Shown: piece by piece, positions 8,141 through 15,742 of the stretch | Layout of the letters: each line of letters begins with the position of its first letter | How positions within the stretch are numbered: position 1 is the stretch's first letter | DNA from: Chthoniobacterales bacterium | GTDB taxonomy: Bacteria; Verrucomicrobiota; Verrucomicrobiia; Chthoniobacterales; UBA10450 | NCBI GenBank assembly: GCA_013821455.1 | Contig: JACDGS010000009.1 | Coordinates: 1 to 64,000 of the forward strand | DNA: 64,000 nucleotides | Direction: 5' to 3' | The notes under the pieces: generated by a model | The model's database searches: none | Told to the model about the DNA's origin: nothing | Seen by the model: the letters and a program-made list of their open reading frames with translations, nothing else | Position numbers and translations under genes: made by a program

Positions 8141-8871
8141 TACGCATCGCTCTGCTTCCACCTTTCTTCCTTCAAAGCCACAAGCGCAGCCGCGCTTTCC
8201 GCGTGTTTTTTGCTGCGTCCGGTTCCTTCTCCCAGCACCTTCCTCTCCCAGATTACCCGCACCGCAAAGGTCTTCTCGTGTTCCCGCCCCTCCTGCGAGA
8301 TCAGTTCGTAAACCGGGCTGCGCGGCGAGATCGCCTGCAGCAATTCCTGCAGCTGGCCCTTGGGATTTATCTCCAGCGACTCATCCTCGAGCCGCCCCAA
8401 TTCCTCCTCCATTTCCGCCAGGATAAAACGGCGCGCCGTCGCCAGATCGCCATCGAGAAAAATCGCGCCTAACAATGCCTCAAACGCGTCCGCCAAAGTG
8501 GAAGCGCGCATGCGTCCGCCACTCGCTTCCTCGCCCCGGCCTAACAATAAGTGACGGCCCAGTTCGAGCTTGAGCGCATGCTCCTTGAGCGATTCGCGCG
8601 AGACCAGGCGCGCGCGCCGCGTCGTTAGGCGACCTTCCCCCGCGTCGCCGAAAAGATGGAAGAGATGCTCCGTGATGACGAGCTGGAGGACGGCGTCGCC
8701 GAGAAATTCGAGCCGCTGATTATCGAAATGGCCGCGTTGCTTTTCGTGGCGCACGCTCGGGTGTGTCAGCGCCTCGGTGAGCAACTGCGGATTGCGAAAC
8801 TCGTGCGCGATGCGCTCTTCGAGAGGATGCACGACGCGGCACTCGTTAGGGCGCGCGACCGCCGCGCGCAT
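8140..8871 (-). CDS. rnc: Ribonuclease III
   Basis: RNase III cleaves double-stranded RNA in rRNA and mRNA processing. The 243-residue protein has the catalytic signature NQRLEFLGDAVL with the metal-binding Glu and Asp, the later DAFEALLGAIFLD with the second acidic pair, and a C-terminal double-stranded RNA-binding domain (GQLQELLQ, then GEGTGRSKKHAESAAA). The start at 8871 overlaps the end of the upstream S41-like gene (8846), so the two are probably co-transcribed with purD. An in-frame start inside the leader is possible but less supported. Confidence 0.95.
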   Translation of the reverse strand: MRAAVARPNECRVVHPLEERIAHEFRNPQLLTEALTHPSVRHEKQRGHFDNQRLEFLGDAVLQLVITEHLFHLFGDAGEGRLTTRRARLVSRESLKEHALKLELGRHLLLGRGEEASGGRMRASTLADAFEALLGAIFLDGDLATARRFILAEMEEELGRLEDESLEINPKGQLQELLQAISPRSPVYELISQEGREHEKTFAVRVIWERKVLGEGTGRSKKHAESAAALVALKEERWKQSDA

Positions 8872-9931
8872 CTTTCGCGTAAACGCCGATCGAAGTAATC
8901 ACGTCGACCGCGCGCTGCGCGACGGTGTCACGTGGCAGCGATTTCTCGCCGCGCGCGCGCCGCTGTTGCCGATCCTGCATCATTTCGATCTCGGGATTCG
9001 TGCCCGCGAGAAGAGCGGCTTCGTTCAAATGCGGCTGATCGGTTTCAAAAATGAACGGCGCCATCCCACTCGTTAGGCTCTGGGAAAAAATCTGATGCTT
9101 CACCGCGGGCGACAACGTCACCAGCAGATCCGGGCGCACTTCGCGCGGAGCCGTCGCGCTCTGTTCCGGCAAGACCGCTGCCGCCACGGCCACGCGCAAA
9201 ATCAAACCGTCCGCCAGCGCCAGCTCCGAATAATCGACCGCGCCGCCGGCCGTCGGCTGACCGATAAGGATCGCTTTATCGTGCGCGCGCAAAACACTCG
9301 CCAGCACCTCGGCCGCTCCCATCGTCTCGCCATCGATGAGCACCGTGACGAAGCCGGTGTAAGCCGGTCTCCGCTCGGAAATGAAGACGTGATCGTGCGC
9401 GGTCTCCGTCCCGCGCAGAGTAAAAAGCTTTTGGCCCGGCGTCACGAAACGTTGCGCAAACTCCGACGCCGCCGGGAAATCGCTGCCCGGGGCGACCGCC
9501 CGCAGATCAAGGATGATCACGTTCACCTTTTTCGAGGCGAAATTTTGCAGCGTGCCGTCCAGCTCGGCGAAGTCGTTTTTGTGCAGCGCGCCCGGTCGCA
9601 GGTAGCCGATGCGATCGCTCATGATCTCGTGATAAAAAGATTTTGCCGCCGGCTCCGCGCTCGCGTTTTTGGACGCGAGGTTCAACCCGTATCCCAGGCG
9701 GTTGAGCAGGCCGTCGAGCGTGGCGCGATCGAGCGCAGCGTCGTCGAGCGCCGCAGGAGCAACGTAGTTTTTCTTGATGAAACCGAGAGCGCGCTGGAGG
9801 TCGGCGGGACTGAGCGCATCGATCGGTTCGGCGACCGGTGACGGGGAAGGACTCGCGGGCGATTGCGCCCGAAGTGAAATCGAAGCGCAGAGAACAATCG
9901 TTAGGCTGAGACTAAGAGCGAGACGGAACAT
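8846..9931 (-). CDS. S41-peptidase-like secreted protein, probably catalytically inactive
   Basis: ATG 9931 gives a signal peptide (FRLALSLSLTIVLCASISLRAQ) followed by a Pro/Ser-rich linker. The rest follows the C-terminal-processing-peptidase fold: NVIILDLRAVAPG, FVTVLIDGETMGAAEVLAS and AILIGQPTAGGAVDYSE. In active enzymes the second segment carries the Ser nucleophile (SASAsE) and the third carries the Lys (TxGKG). Here the aligned positions are Gly and Gly, and no PDZ domain is evident, so it is likely a pseudo-enzyme exported to the periplasm. It lies between rnc and purD with overlaps on both sides. An upstream ATG at 9970 is also in frame. Confidence 0.72.
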   Translation of the reverse strand: MFRLALSLSLTIVLCASISLRAQSPASPSPSPVAEPIDALSPADLQRALGFIKKNYVAPAALDDAALDRATLDGLLNRLGYGLNLASKNASAEPAAKSFYHEIMSDRIGYLRPGALHKNDFAELDGTLQNFASKKVNVIILDLRAVAPGSDFPAASEFAQRFVTPGQKLFTLRGTETAHDHVFISERRPAYTGFVTVLIDGETMGAAEVLASVLRAHDKAILIGQPTAGGAVDYSELALADGLILRVAVAAAVLPEQSATAPREVRPDLLVTLSPAVKHQIFSQSLTSGMAPFIFETDQPHLNEAALLAGTNPEIEMMQDRQQRRARGEKSLPRDTVAQRAVDVITSIGVYAKDARGGRAP

Positions 9932-11216
9932 CCTTCCCGGCGACGTTAGCCGGGAGCGCAGCGAGAGCAATATCGCGTCGGTAATAGCAGCCTTCGAAGT
10001 CGATTTTTGAGACCGCCTCGTAAGCCAGGGCGCGCGCTTCGCCTAACGAGTCCCCGAGCGCGGTGACACTGAGGACGCGCCCGCCATTAGTCAGGACGTC
10101 GCCGTTATTCCTTCGCGTGCCGGCGTGAAAGATGTGGACGTTTTCCATCTTCGCGCAGTCCGCCAGACCGGAGATTTTCTTGCCGGTCTCAAATTTTTCG
10201 GGATAGCCCGCGGAAGCCATCACCACCGTTACCGCCGGCCGCGGGTCGGTCTCGATCTTCATCGCGCCGACCTGGCCGTCGATGGTCTGTTGCATGATCG
10301 CGAGTAGGTCGCCTTTCAGCCGCGGCAGAATTACCTGCGTCTCCGGATCGCCGAAGCGGCAGTTGAATTCCAGGACGCGCGCGACGCCGTCCTTAATCAT
10401 CAGTCCCGGAAAGAGCAGCCCGGTGAAGTGCAGCTTCTCGTCGTTCAGCCCGCGCAGAAGAGACCGCATGATTTTTTCGTCGAATTGCTTTTCCAAGTCG
10501 CACGTCCACGCCGCAGCCGGACTGTAGGCGCCCATTCCGCCAGTATTCGGTCCTTCGTCTTGATCGCGCAGCCTTTTGTGATCGCAGGCTGTGCCGAGCA
10601 ATTGATAGCGATCCCCATCGACAAACGCGTGCAGTGAGCATTCCCAGCCTTCGAGAAATTCTTCAATCAGGACGCGCGCACCCGCCTCGCCGAACCGCCG
10701 GTGCTCGATCATTTCGTAGATGGCGGCGCGCGCGCTTTCCGCGTCGGGCGCGATGATCACGCCTTTGCCCGCGGCTAGACCGTCGGCCTTGATCACGATC
10801 GGGTAGCGCAATTTCTCTACGAAACGGCAGGCCTTTTTGGTGTCGTCGAAAACGCCGGCCATGGCCGTGGGTACGCCCGAGCAGCGCATGATTTGTTTCG
10901 CAAAGACCTTCGAGGACTCCAGGCGAGCGGCCGATTTGGTCGGCCCGAAGACGCGCAGATTTTCCGCTTTAAAATCGTCCACCAAACCCGCGGCGAGCGG
11001 ATCGTCTGGCCCAACGACGGTGAGATCGATCCGATTTTCTTGCGCGAAACGTCGGAGACCGGCGTTGTCGTTAGGGGGAATGGCAACGTTCTCCCCCAGC
11101 CCGGCTGTCCCAGCGTTACCGGGCGCGCAGAAGATCTCACCGACCTCGGGGGATTGCCGCAGCTTCCAGGCGAGGGCGTGTTCGCGGCCACCGCCGCCGA
11201 CAATCAAAAGTCTCAT
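9912..11216 (-). CDS. purD: Phosphoribosylamine-glycine ligase
   Basis: PurD joins phosphoribosylamine and glycine in purine synthesis. From ATG 11216 (MRLLIVGGGGREHALAWKL) the 434-residue protein has the family length. It carries the N-terminal Rossmann-like GGGGREHA, the ATP-grasp region KADGLAAGKGVI, GPNTGGMGAYSP, and RFGDPETQVILPRL. The frame is open for 65 codons upstream, but that stretch is unlike the family. Its last bases overlap the start of the S41-like gene. No purine operon surrounds it. A divergent HxlR-type regulator starts 264 bases away. Confidence 0.95.
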   Translation of the reverse strand: MRLLIVGGGGREHALAWKLRQSPEVGEIFCAPGNAGTAGLGENVAIPPNDNAGLRRFAQENRIDLTVVGPDDPLAAGLVDDFKAENLRVFGPTKSAARLESSKVFAKQIMRCSGVPTAMAGVFDDTKKACRFVEKLRYPIVIKADGLAAGKGVIIAPDAESARAAIYEMIEHRRFGEAGARVLIEEFLEGWECSLHAFVDGDRYQLLGTACDHKRLRDQDEGPNTGGMGAYSPAAAWTCDLEKQFDEKIMRSLLRGLNDEKLHFTGLLFPGLMIKDGVARVLEFNCRFGDPETQVILPRLKGDLLAIMQQTIDGQVGAMKIETDPRPAVTVVMASAGYPEKFETGKKISGLADCAKMENVHIFHAGTRRNNGDVLTNGGRVLSVTALGDSLGEARALAYEAVSKIDFEGCYYRRDIALAALPANVAGKDVPSRS

Positions 11217-11479
11217 CGCAAAAATAATCTGGCGGGTAGTAATTCCATCACGCGCGCGCCACGGGCGTGAAGGACGAAAATCGGGGAACCGATTCGCGCT
11301 GATTCGACAGGCTTTGGGGACGCGCCGAAGGGGAGCTTTGCGATTTTGGGTTGTTATTCCAAGCAAAAACCATGTTCTCCGCGGAGAATTTTTCGTGCGG
11401 GTGCCCGCCACCCATACTCACCTGAAGGAGGGTTACTCTCCGGTTGCACGTAGGACAGGTCGCCCTTAAAGCAAAAACC
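11217..11479. promoter_or_regulatory. Divergent intergenic region between purD and the HxlR-type gene
   Basis: The stretch holds a direct repeat, AAGCAAAAACCATGT, at about 11359-11374 and 11469-11484 (the second spans the regulator's start codon). It also holds a TACTC...TTACTC pair around 11415-11438 next to the purine-rich GAAGGAGGG. Such repeats are typical of autoregulated divergent promoters. No -10/-35 pair stands out. Confidence 0.3.
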
Positions 11480-11875
11480 ATGTCTTCTCGTTCTCATGCC
11501 GCCTCTGTGATGAATCCGGGTTGCCTCTCCCGCGTCGTCCTCGATCGCATCGCGGATAAATGGACCGCGCTCATCATTTATGTGCTGGCCGGCGGCACTC
11601 ACCGCTACGCCGTGCTGCAACGCGAGATCGGCGGCATTTCCCAGAAAATGCTCACGCAAACTCTCCGCAGTCTCGAGCGCGACGGCCTCGTGCAGCGCAA
11701 GGTTCATCCGGTTGTGCCGCCAAAAGTGGAATACTCGCTCACGCCGCTCGGGCGGACTTTGATCGAGCCGCTGAAAGCGATTTGCAGTTGGTCGGAAAAA
11801 CATCTGCCGCAACTGCAGGCCAATCGCACCCGGGCGCGTAACGCTGAAGGCGCGCTCACGACCGCGGCCGGTTGA
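11480..11875 (+). CDS. HxlR-family winged-helix transcriptional regulator
   Basis: The 131-residue protein starts at ATG 11480. It has the family core: C-LSRVVLDRIADKWTALIIYVL, HRYAVLQREIGGISQKMLTQTLRSLERDGLV (recognition helix) and the wing VPPKVEYSLTPLGRTL. The N-terminal Cys common in thiol-sensing members is present (NPGCLSR). Members respond to aldehydes, quinones or hypochlorite, but the ligand here is unknown. It precedes the antiporter gene by 20 bases, so it may control it, and it is divergent from purD. Confidence 0.9.
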   Translation: MSSRSHAASVMNPGCLSRVVLDRIADKWTALIIYVLAGGTHRYAVLQREIGGISQKMLTQTLRSLERDGLVQRKVHPVVPPKVEYSLTPLGRTLIEPLKAICSWSEKHLPQLQANRTRARNAEGALTTAAG

Positions 11876-11895
11876 CGTTTTCGCGGTAGCTCGCC

Positions 11896-13476
11896 ATGCA
11901 TCACGTCGAGCCGATCGTCCTGCTCCTCATGCTGGTCGCGGCGCTCGTCATCGTCGCGAATAAATTTGCCATTCCGTATCCGGTTTTGCTCGTGCTCGGC
12001 GGACTGGGCCTGAGTTTCGTTCCCTTGCTGCCGGTTATCCGGTTGGATCCAGATGTGGTGTTCTTTCTTTTCCTGCCGCCGCTGCTTTATCCGGCCGCGC
12101 TCTTTACTTCGTGGCGGGATTTTCGGCGCAACCTGCGGGCGATTCTCTTTCTCGCGGTAGGCCTGGTGTTACTCACGATGACCGTCGTCGCCTGGGTCGC
12201 GCACTCTTTCATCGTCGGTTTGCCATGGGCGGCGGCTTTTGCGCTGGGCGCGATCGTCTCGCCGCCGGACGCGGTCGCCGTGGAAGCGATCCTGAAAAGA
12301 TTGCGCGTGCCGGTGCGCATCGAAGCGGTGCTGGGTGGTGAGAGTTTGGTCAACGATGCGACCGCGCTCGTCGCCTACCAATTCGCGGTCGCGGCCATGG
12401 TCGCCGGCCACTTTTCGTTAGGCGAAGCGAGCGTGCGTTTCCTCTTCGTCGGCTTCGGCGGAGTCGGCCTCGGGCTCGCCGTCGCCTATTGCATTCGTTG
12501 GGTGCAGAGGCATCTGAACGATCCGCCGGTGCAGATCACGATCTCGCTTCTGACTCCGTTCGCCGCTTATCTCCTGGCGGAAAAGGCGCATGTCTCCGGC
12601 GTGCTCGCGACCGTGACGGCCGGCGTTTATCTCGGCTGGCACTCGACTGCCCTCCCCGCGCGCACCCGTCTGCAGGCTCTGGCGTTTTGGGAGATGATCG
12701 CGTTCCTCCTCAACGGTTTTATTTTCGTCGTCATCGGTCTGCAATTACCGGAGCTCCTGCGCGCGCTTCACTCGGAGCCGTTCACGCGCCTGGTCGGTTA
12801 CGCATTGCTCGTCAGCGCGACGGTCGTGCTCGCGCGGATCGTCTGGGTTTTTCCGGGCACCTATCTGCCGCGCTGGCTCAGCCGGCATTGGCGCGAGCGA
12901 GATCCGATCCCGCCTTGGCGGCAAATGGTGCTCGTCGCCTGGGCGGGAATGCGCGGCGTTGTCTCTCTCGCGGCTGCTTTTGCTTTGCCGCTGGTGCTTA
13001 ATAACGGCCAGCCTTTTCCGGGGCGGAATTACATCTTGTTCCTCACCTTTAGCGTCATCCTCACGACGCTGGTCTTCCAGGGCCTGACTCTCCCGCTCCT
13101 GATCAAAGGACTCAGGATCGAAGACGATGGTGCGGTCGATCGCGAGGAACGCGAGGCGCGCCTTCAGGCGAACGAAGCCGCGGTCGAATTCATCGAACAA
13201 CGCGCGCTCGAACAGCACATGCCCGAAGACGTGATGGTGCGCGTGCGCGCGGAATATTGCGACCGCATCGCGCAACTCGAAGCCTGCGCCAAAGGCAGCG
13301 ATAACCCCGGCGGCGAAATTTCTACCCCGCTCTACCAACAACTGCAACAGGGCGCGCTCGGCATCGAGCGGCGCACCATCATCGCCCTGCGCAATTCACA
13401 CCAAATCAACGACCAGGCCCTGCGCCGCATCCAGCGCGACCTCGACCTCGCGGAAGCGCGGCTGACCGGGGACTAA
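11896..13476 (+). CDS. CPA1-family Na+/H+ antiporter
   Basis: The 526-residue protein has about 12 N-terminal membrane helices and a ~120-residue cytoplasmic tail rich in charged residues. Key segments are FLPPLLYPAALF, the unwound-helix motif SPPDAVAVEAIL and GESLVNDATALV, which carries the Asn-Asp ion-binding pair of electroneutral exchangers, plus GMRGVVSLAAAFALP. It matches the bacterial CPA1 exchangers in length and order. It follows the HxlR-type regulator closely and may be in its regulon. Confidence 0.93.
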   Translation: MHHVEPIVLLLMLVAALVIVANKFAIPYPVLLVLGGLGLSFVPLLPVIRLDPDVVFFLFLPPLLYPAALFTSWRDFRRNLRAILFLAVGLVLLTMTVVAWVAHSFIVGLPWAAAFALGAIVSPPDAVAVEAILKRLRVPVRIEAVLGGESLVNDATALVAYQFAVAAMVAGHFSLGEASVRFLFVGFGGVGLGLAVAYCIRWVQRHLNDPPVQITISLLTPFAAYLLAEKAHVSGVLATVTAGVYLGWHSTALPARTRLQALAFWEMIAFLLNGFIFVVIGLQLPELLRALHSEPFTRLVGYALLVSATVVLARIVWVFPGTYLPRWLSRHWRERDPIPPWRQMVLVAWAGMRGVVSLAAAFALPLVLNNGQPFPGRNYILFLTFSVILTTLVFQGLTLPLLIKGLRIEDDGAVDREEREARLQANEAAVEFIEQRALEQHMPEDVMVRVRAEYCDRIAQLEACAKGSDNPGGEISTPLYQQLQQGALGIERRTIIALRNSHQINDQALRRIQRDLDLAEARLTGD

Positions 13477-13521
13477 AATTTTTCTTGCCAACCTCCGCCT
13501 AACGGACGCAAAACGAGAGGC

Positions 13522-14019
13522 ATGAAAAGTATAACCCTCAGAAAACTCTTGCCTTTAACGTTCGCTTCCATCGCGCTCTCTCTCACGAGTTGCGAACCAG
13601 GAGGAGTGGAAACCGTCCGATCGTCAGGAGGAAATGCCATCCTGCTTCATAAGAAACTGACACAGAACCAGCTCAGTAAACTGCGCACGGCTCTACACAA
13701 AGACACCGGTGACCCCCACGTCCAGCGCGAGCAGCTTTTCCATCTCCGAGAATACATTGATGGCGTTCCGCAGACAGATTTTTTCGAGAAGGGTCATCTC
13801 CCTGACGCCTATCTCCTTGAAGAAAATAATGAATTTTCACAGACCGGCTTTACGGGGCACGCCTATCAGATAGGACTGGGTTTGAACAAGAGTTTCGACA
13901 AGGTGCCGCCCGACCCTCCGGTCGCGACCACCTTGACCTTGCACGCTCATTATCAACACCAGATTGATGAGTCACAGAAGTTGGCGGACGAGGTCGATCT
14001 AATTCTCAAGGGACCTTAG
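13522..14019 (+). CDS. Hypothetical lipoprotein
   Basis: The 165-residue protein begins with a lipoprotein signal (RKLLPLTFASIALSLTSC) with Cys at the lipobox. The mature part is hydrophilic and has no motif I recognise. The ATG at 13522 follows GAGAGG at a good distance. It is the first of three close genes (spacing 7 and 12 bases) ending in an HTTM membrane protein, so they are likely one operon. Confidence 0.75.
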   Translation: MKSITLRKLLPLTFASIALSLTSCEPGGVETVRSSGGNAILLHKKLTQNQLSKLRTALHKDTGDPHVQREQLFHLREYIDGVPQTDFFEKGHLPDAYLLEENNEFSQTGFTGHAYQIGLGLNKSFDKVPPDPPVATTLTLHAHYQHQIDESQKLADEVDLILKGP

Positions 14020-14026
14020 TCCTAAC

Positions 14027-14641
14027 GTGTCTGCCCGCGTCAAGGTGCTGTGGGGTGCGCTACTTTTCCTTCATCTCTCCCTGATCATAAGCGCGTCCCT
14101 TCAGGACATCGCCTCAGGGTTAGGCGAAGGGAAGAGTATCCTGCCAGAGTGGACTAAACCCCTCTGGCATGAGACCGCCGCTATCTCCTCCGCCCTTTTA
14201 GGCAGGCGGCTGCCGGAATCCAATCTTCTCCGCCAAGCCCTTACAACCTATACGGACTGCACGGGAATCGAGGCGGGCTATAGTTACTTCGCGCCAAGTG
14301 TCTCGGGTAACTGCAGGCTTGTCTTCGAACTTTCCTATCCCGATGGTCATGTGGAGGAAGAACTACCGCTCGTCGCAGGAGAAGCGGCTGGGTTCCGCAT
14401 CGCGACGCTGCTCGATCGCCTACAGGCGATTCATTACGTCCGGCTGCGTGAAGAGATACTTAGGAACCTGGTCTACTCGGTTTGGCGGGAACACAGGGAC
14501 GCGACCCGGATTAGTGCGGTCTTCGGCGTTGCGGAGAGAGCTAGCGCCGGGGAATATCGGGCGGGAAAAGAGACTTCCTATCACGTGCTCTATGCCTATG
14601 AATTCAGGTTTCCGACGCGGATAGGTCCTCCTTTTCCCTAG
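14027..14641 (+). CDS. Hypothetical protein with N-terminal membrane anchor, HTTM gene partner
   Basis: This 204-residue protein starts at GTG 14027, 7 bases after the lipoprotein gene. Residues 7-27 form one hydrophobic helix, and the rest is predicted outside the membrane. I recognise no catalytic motif. Genes of this size and layout commonly accompany HTTM (vitamin-K gamma-carboxylase-like) membrane proteins in bacteria, and one follows 12 bases later. Function unknown. Confidence 0.7.
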   Translation: MSARVKVLWGALLFLHLSLIISASLQDIASGLGEGKSILPEWTKPLWHETAAISSALLGRRLPESNLLRQALTTYTDCTGIEAGYSYFAPSVSGNCRLVFELSYPDGHVEEELPLVAGEAAGFRIATLLDRLQAIHYVRLREEILRNLVYSVWREHRDATRISAVFGVAERASAGEYRAGKETSYHVLYAYEFRFPTRIGPPFP

Positions 14642-14653
14642 GACTCGATTCGC

Positions 14654-15742
14654 ATGCGCGAACGTTTGCAGCGGCTCTGCTGGCCGGCTGACTCAGGGCG
14701 CTGGCTCCAACTCTTGCGTCTCGGTCTGGCCCTGCAACTTCTTTGCTACACTTGGTCTCTGCGCGGCGATTGGATCGACCTTTTTAGCCGGACGACTCCC
14801 GGCCTGGTGAATCGAGGTTTGAACGAAGCCATCCTCTCCGCGGAAACAATTCTCACTCCTCGCCTCGGCTGGCTCGTCGCGGCCGGCGATCATCTCGGGC
14901 TCGCAGAGTCCGCCATGCTTTCTCTTGTCTGGTGGAGTCTAGTTCTCGTTAGCATTCTTCTCTTGGCCGGCCTTTACTGCCGCAGTGCGGCGATTGTCGC
15001 CTGGTTCCTTTATCTTAGTTGCGTGCAGAGCGGCATTCTCTTCGCTTACGGCGTCGATAACTTCACCACGATCGGTTTATTCTATCTCATGATCGCTCCT
15101 TCCCCCGATCGATGGACGATCGATCATAGGTATCGCCGGCGGCCGCTCGCCTCGCCGGAGCGCCTGGGATTTCATCGGCGAGTCCTCCAGTTCCATCTCT
15201 GCCTGATCTATTTCTTCAGTGGCGTCTCGAAATGTCTGGGCCCGGATTGGTGGAATGGGAATAGCGTTTGGGGCGCTCTCACCCGGCCGCCCTTTAACCT
15301 GATCCCCGCCGAATCTCTTCTCCGTCTTAGCTGGCTCCTGCCAGCTATAGGAATTCTCGTCTGCATCCTGGAAGCAGGCTATCCTTTCTTCATCTGGGGC
15401 CGGCAAACCAGAGTTCCATGGCTCCTCGGCATCCTCGGTCTGCACCTCGGAATCGGCCTAACGATGGGTCTCTATCTCTTCGCCTTCATCATGATTGTTC
15501 TCAACCTTTCCGCGTTCGCGCCCGATTCGCTGCGGCCGCGAAAAAATAAACTTCTATCCCGGCCTCAGGCGAGGCATCATTCACTTACCGGAAACGGCTG
15601 GCATCAGACAGGCCGGGATGAAGACTTTCTTAGCGGAACTCAAACGGCGCAGCGTTTATCGCGTCGCGCTGGCGTACGTCGTCGTCGCTTCCGCCGCGGT
15701 GCAGGTCGTGGGGACGATCCTGCCGGCTTTTCATGCGCCTGA
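14654..15742 (+). CDS. HTTM-domain membrane protein (vitamin-K gamma-carboxylase-like)
   Basis: This polytopic protein has about eight helices. It has the HTTM layout: LQLLRLGLALQLLCYTW at the start, FAYGVDNFTTIGLFYLMIAPS in the middle, and QFHLCLIYFFSGVSKCLGPDWWNGNSVW, which matches the family's conserved QxHxxxxY..SGxxK..G..W region. The final ~60 residues (after about 15560) are Arg-rich, unlike the family, and overlap the next gene by 125 bases. The true end may have been lost by a frameshift. The biochemical role of bacterial HTTM proteins is generally unknown. Confidence 0.8.
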   Translation: MRERLQRLCWPADSGRWLQLLRLGLALQLLCYTWSLRGDWIDLFSRTTPGLVNRGLNEAILSAETILTPRLGWLVAAGDHLGLAESAMLSLVWWSLVLVSILLLAGLYCRSAAIVAWFLYLSCVQSGILFAYGVDNFTTIGLFYLMIAPSPDRWTIDHRYRRRPLASPERLGFHRRVLQFHLCLIYFFSGVSKCLGPDWWNGNSVWGALTRPPFNLIPAESLLRLSWLLPAIGILVCILEAGYPFFIWGRQTRVPWLLGILGLHLGIGLTMGLYLFAFIMIVLNLSAFAPDSLRPRKNKLLSRPQARHHSLTGNGWHQTGRDEDFLSGTQTAQRLSRRAGVRRRRFRRGAGRGDDPAGFSCA

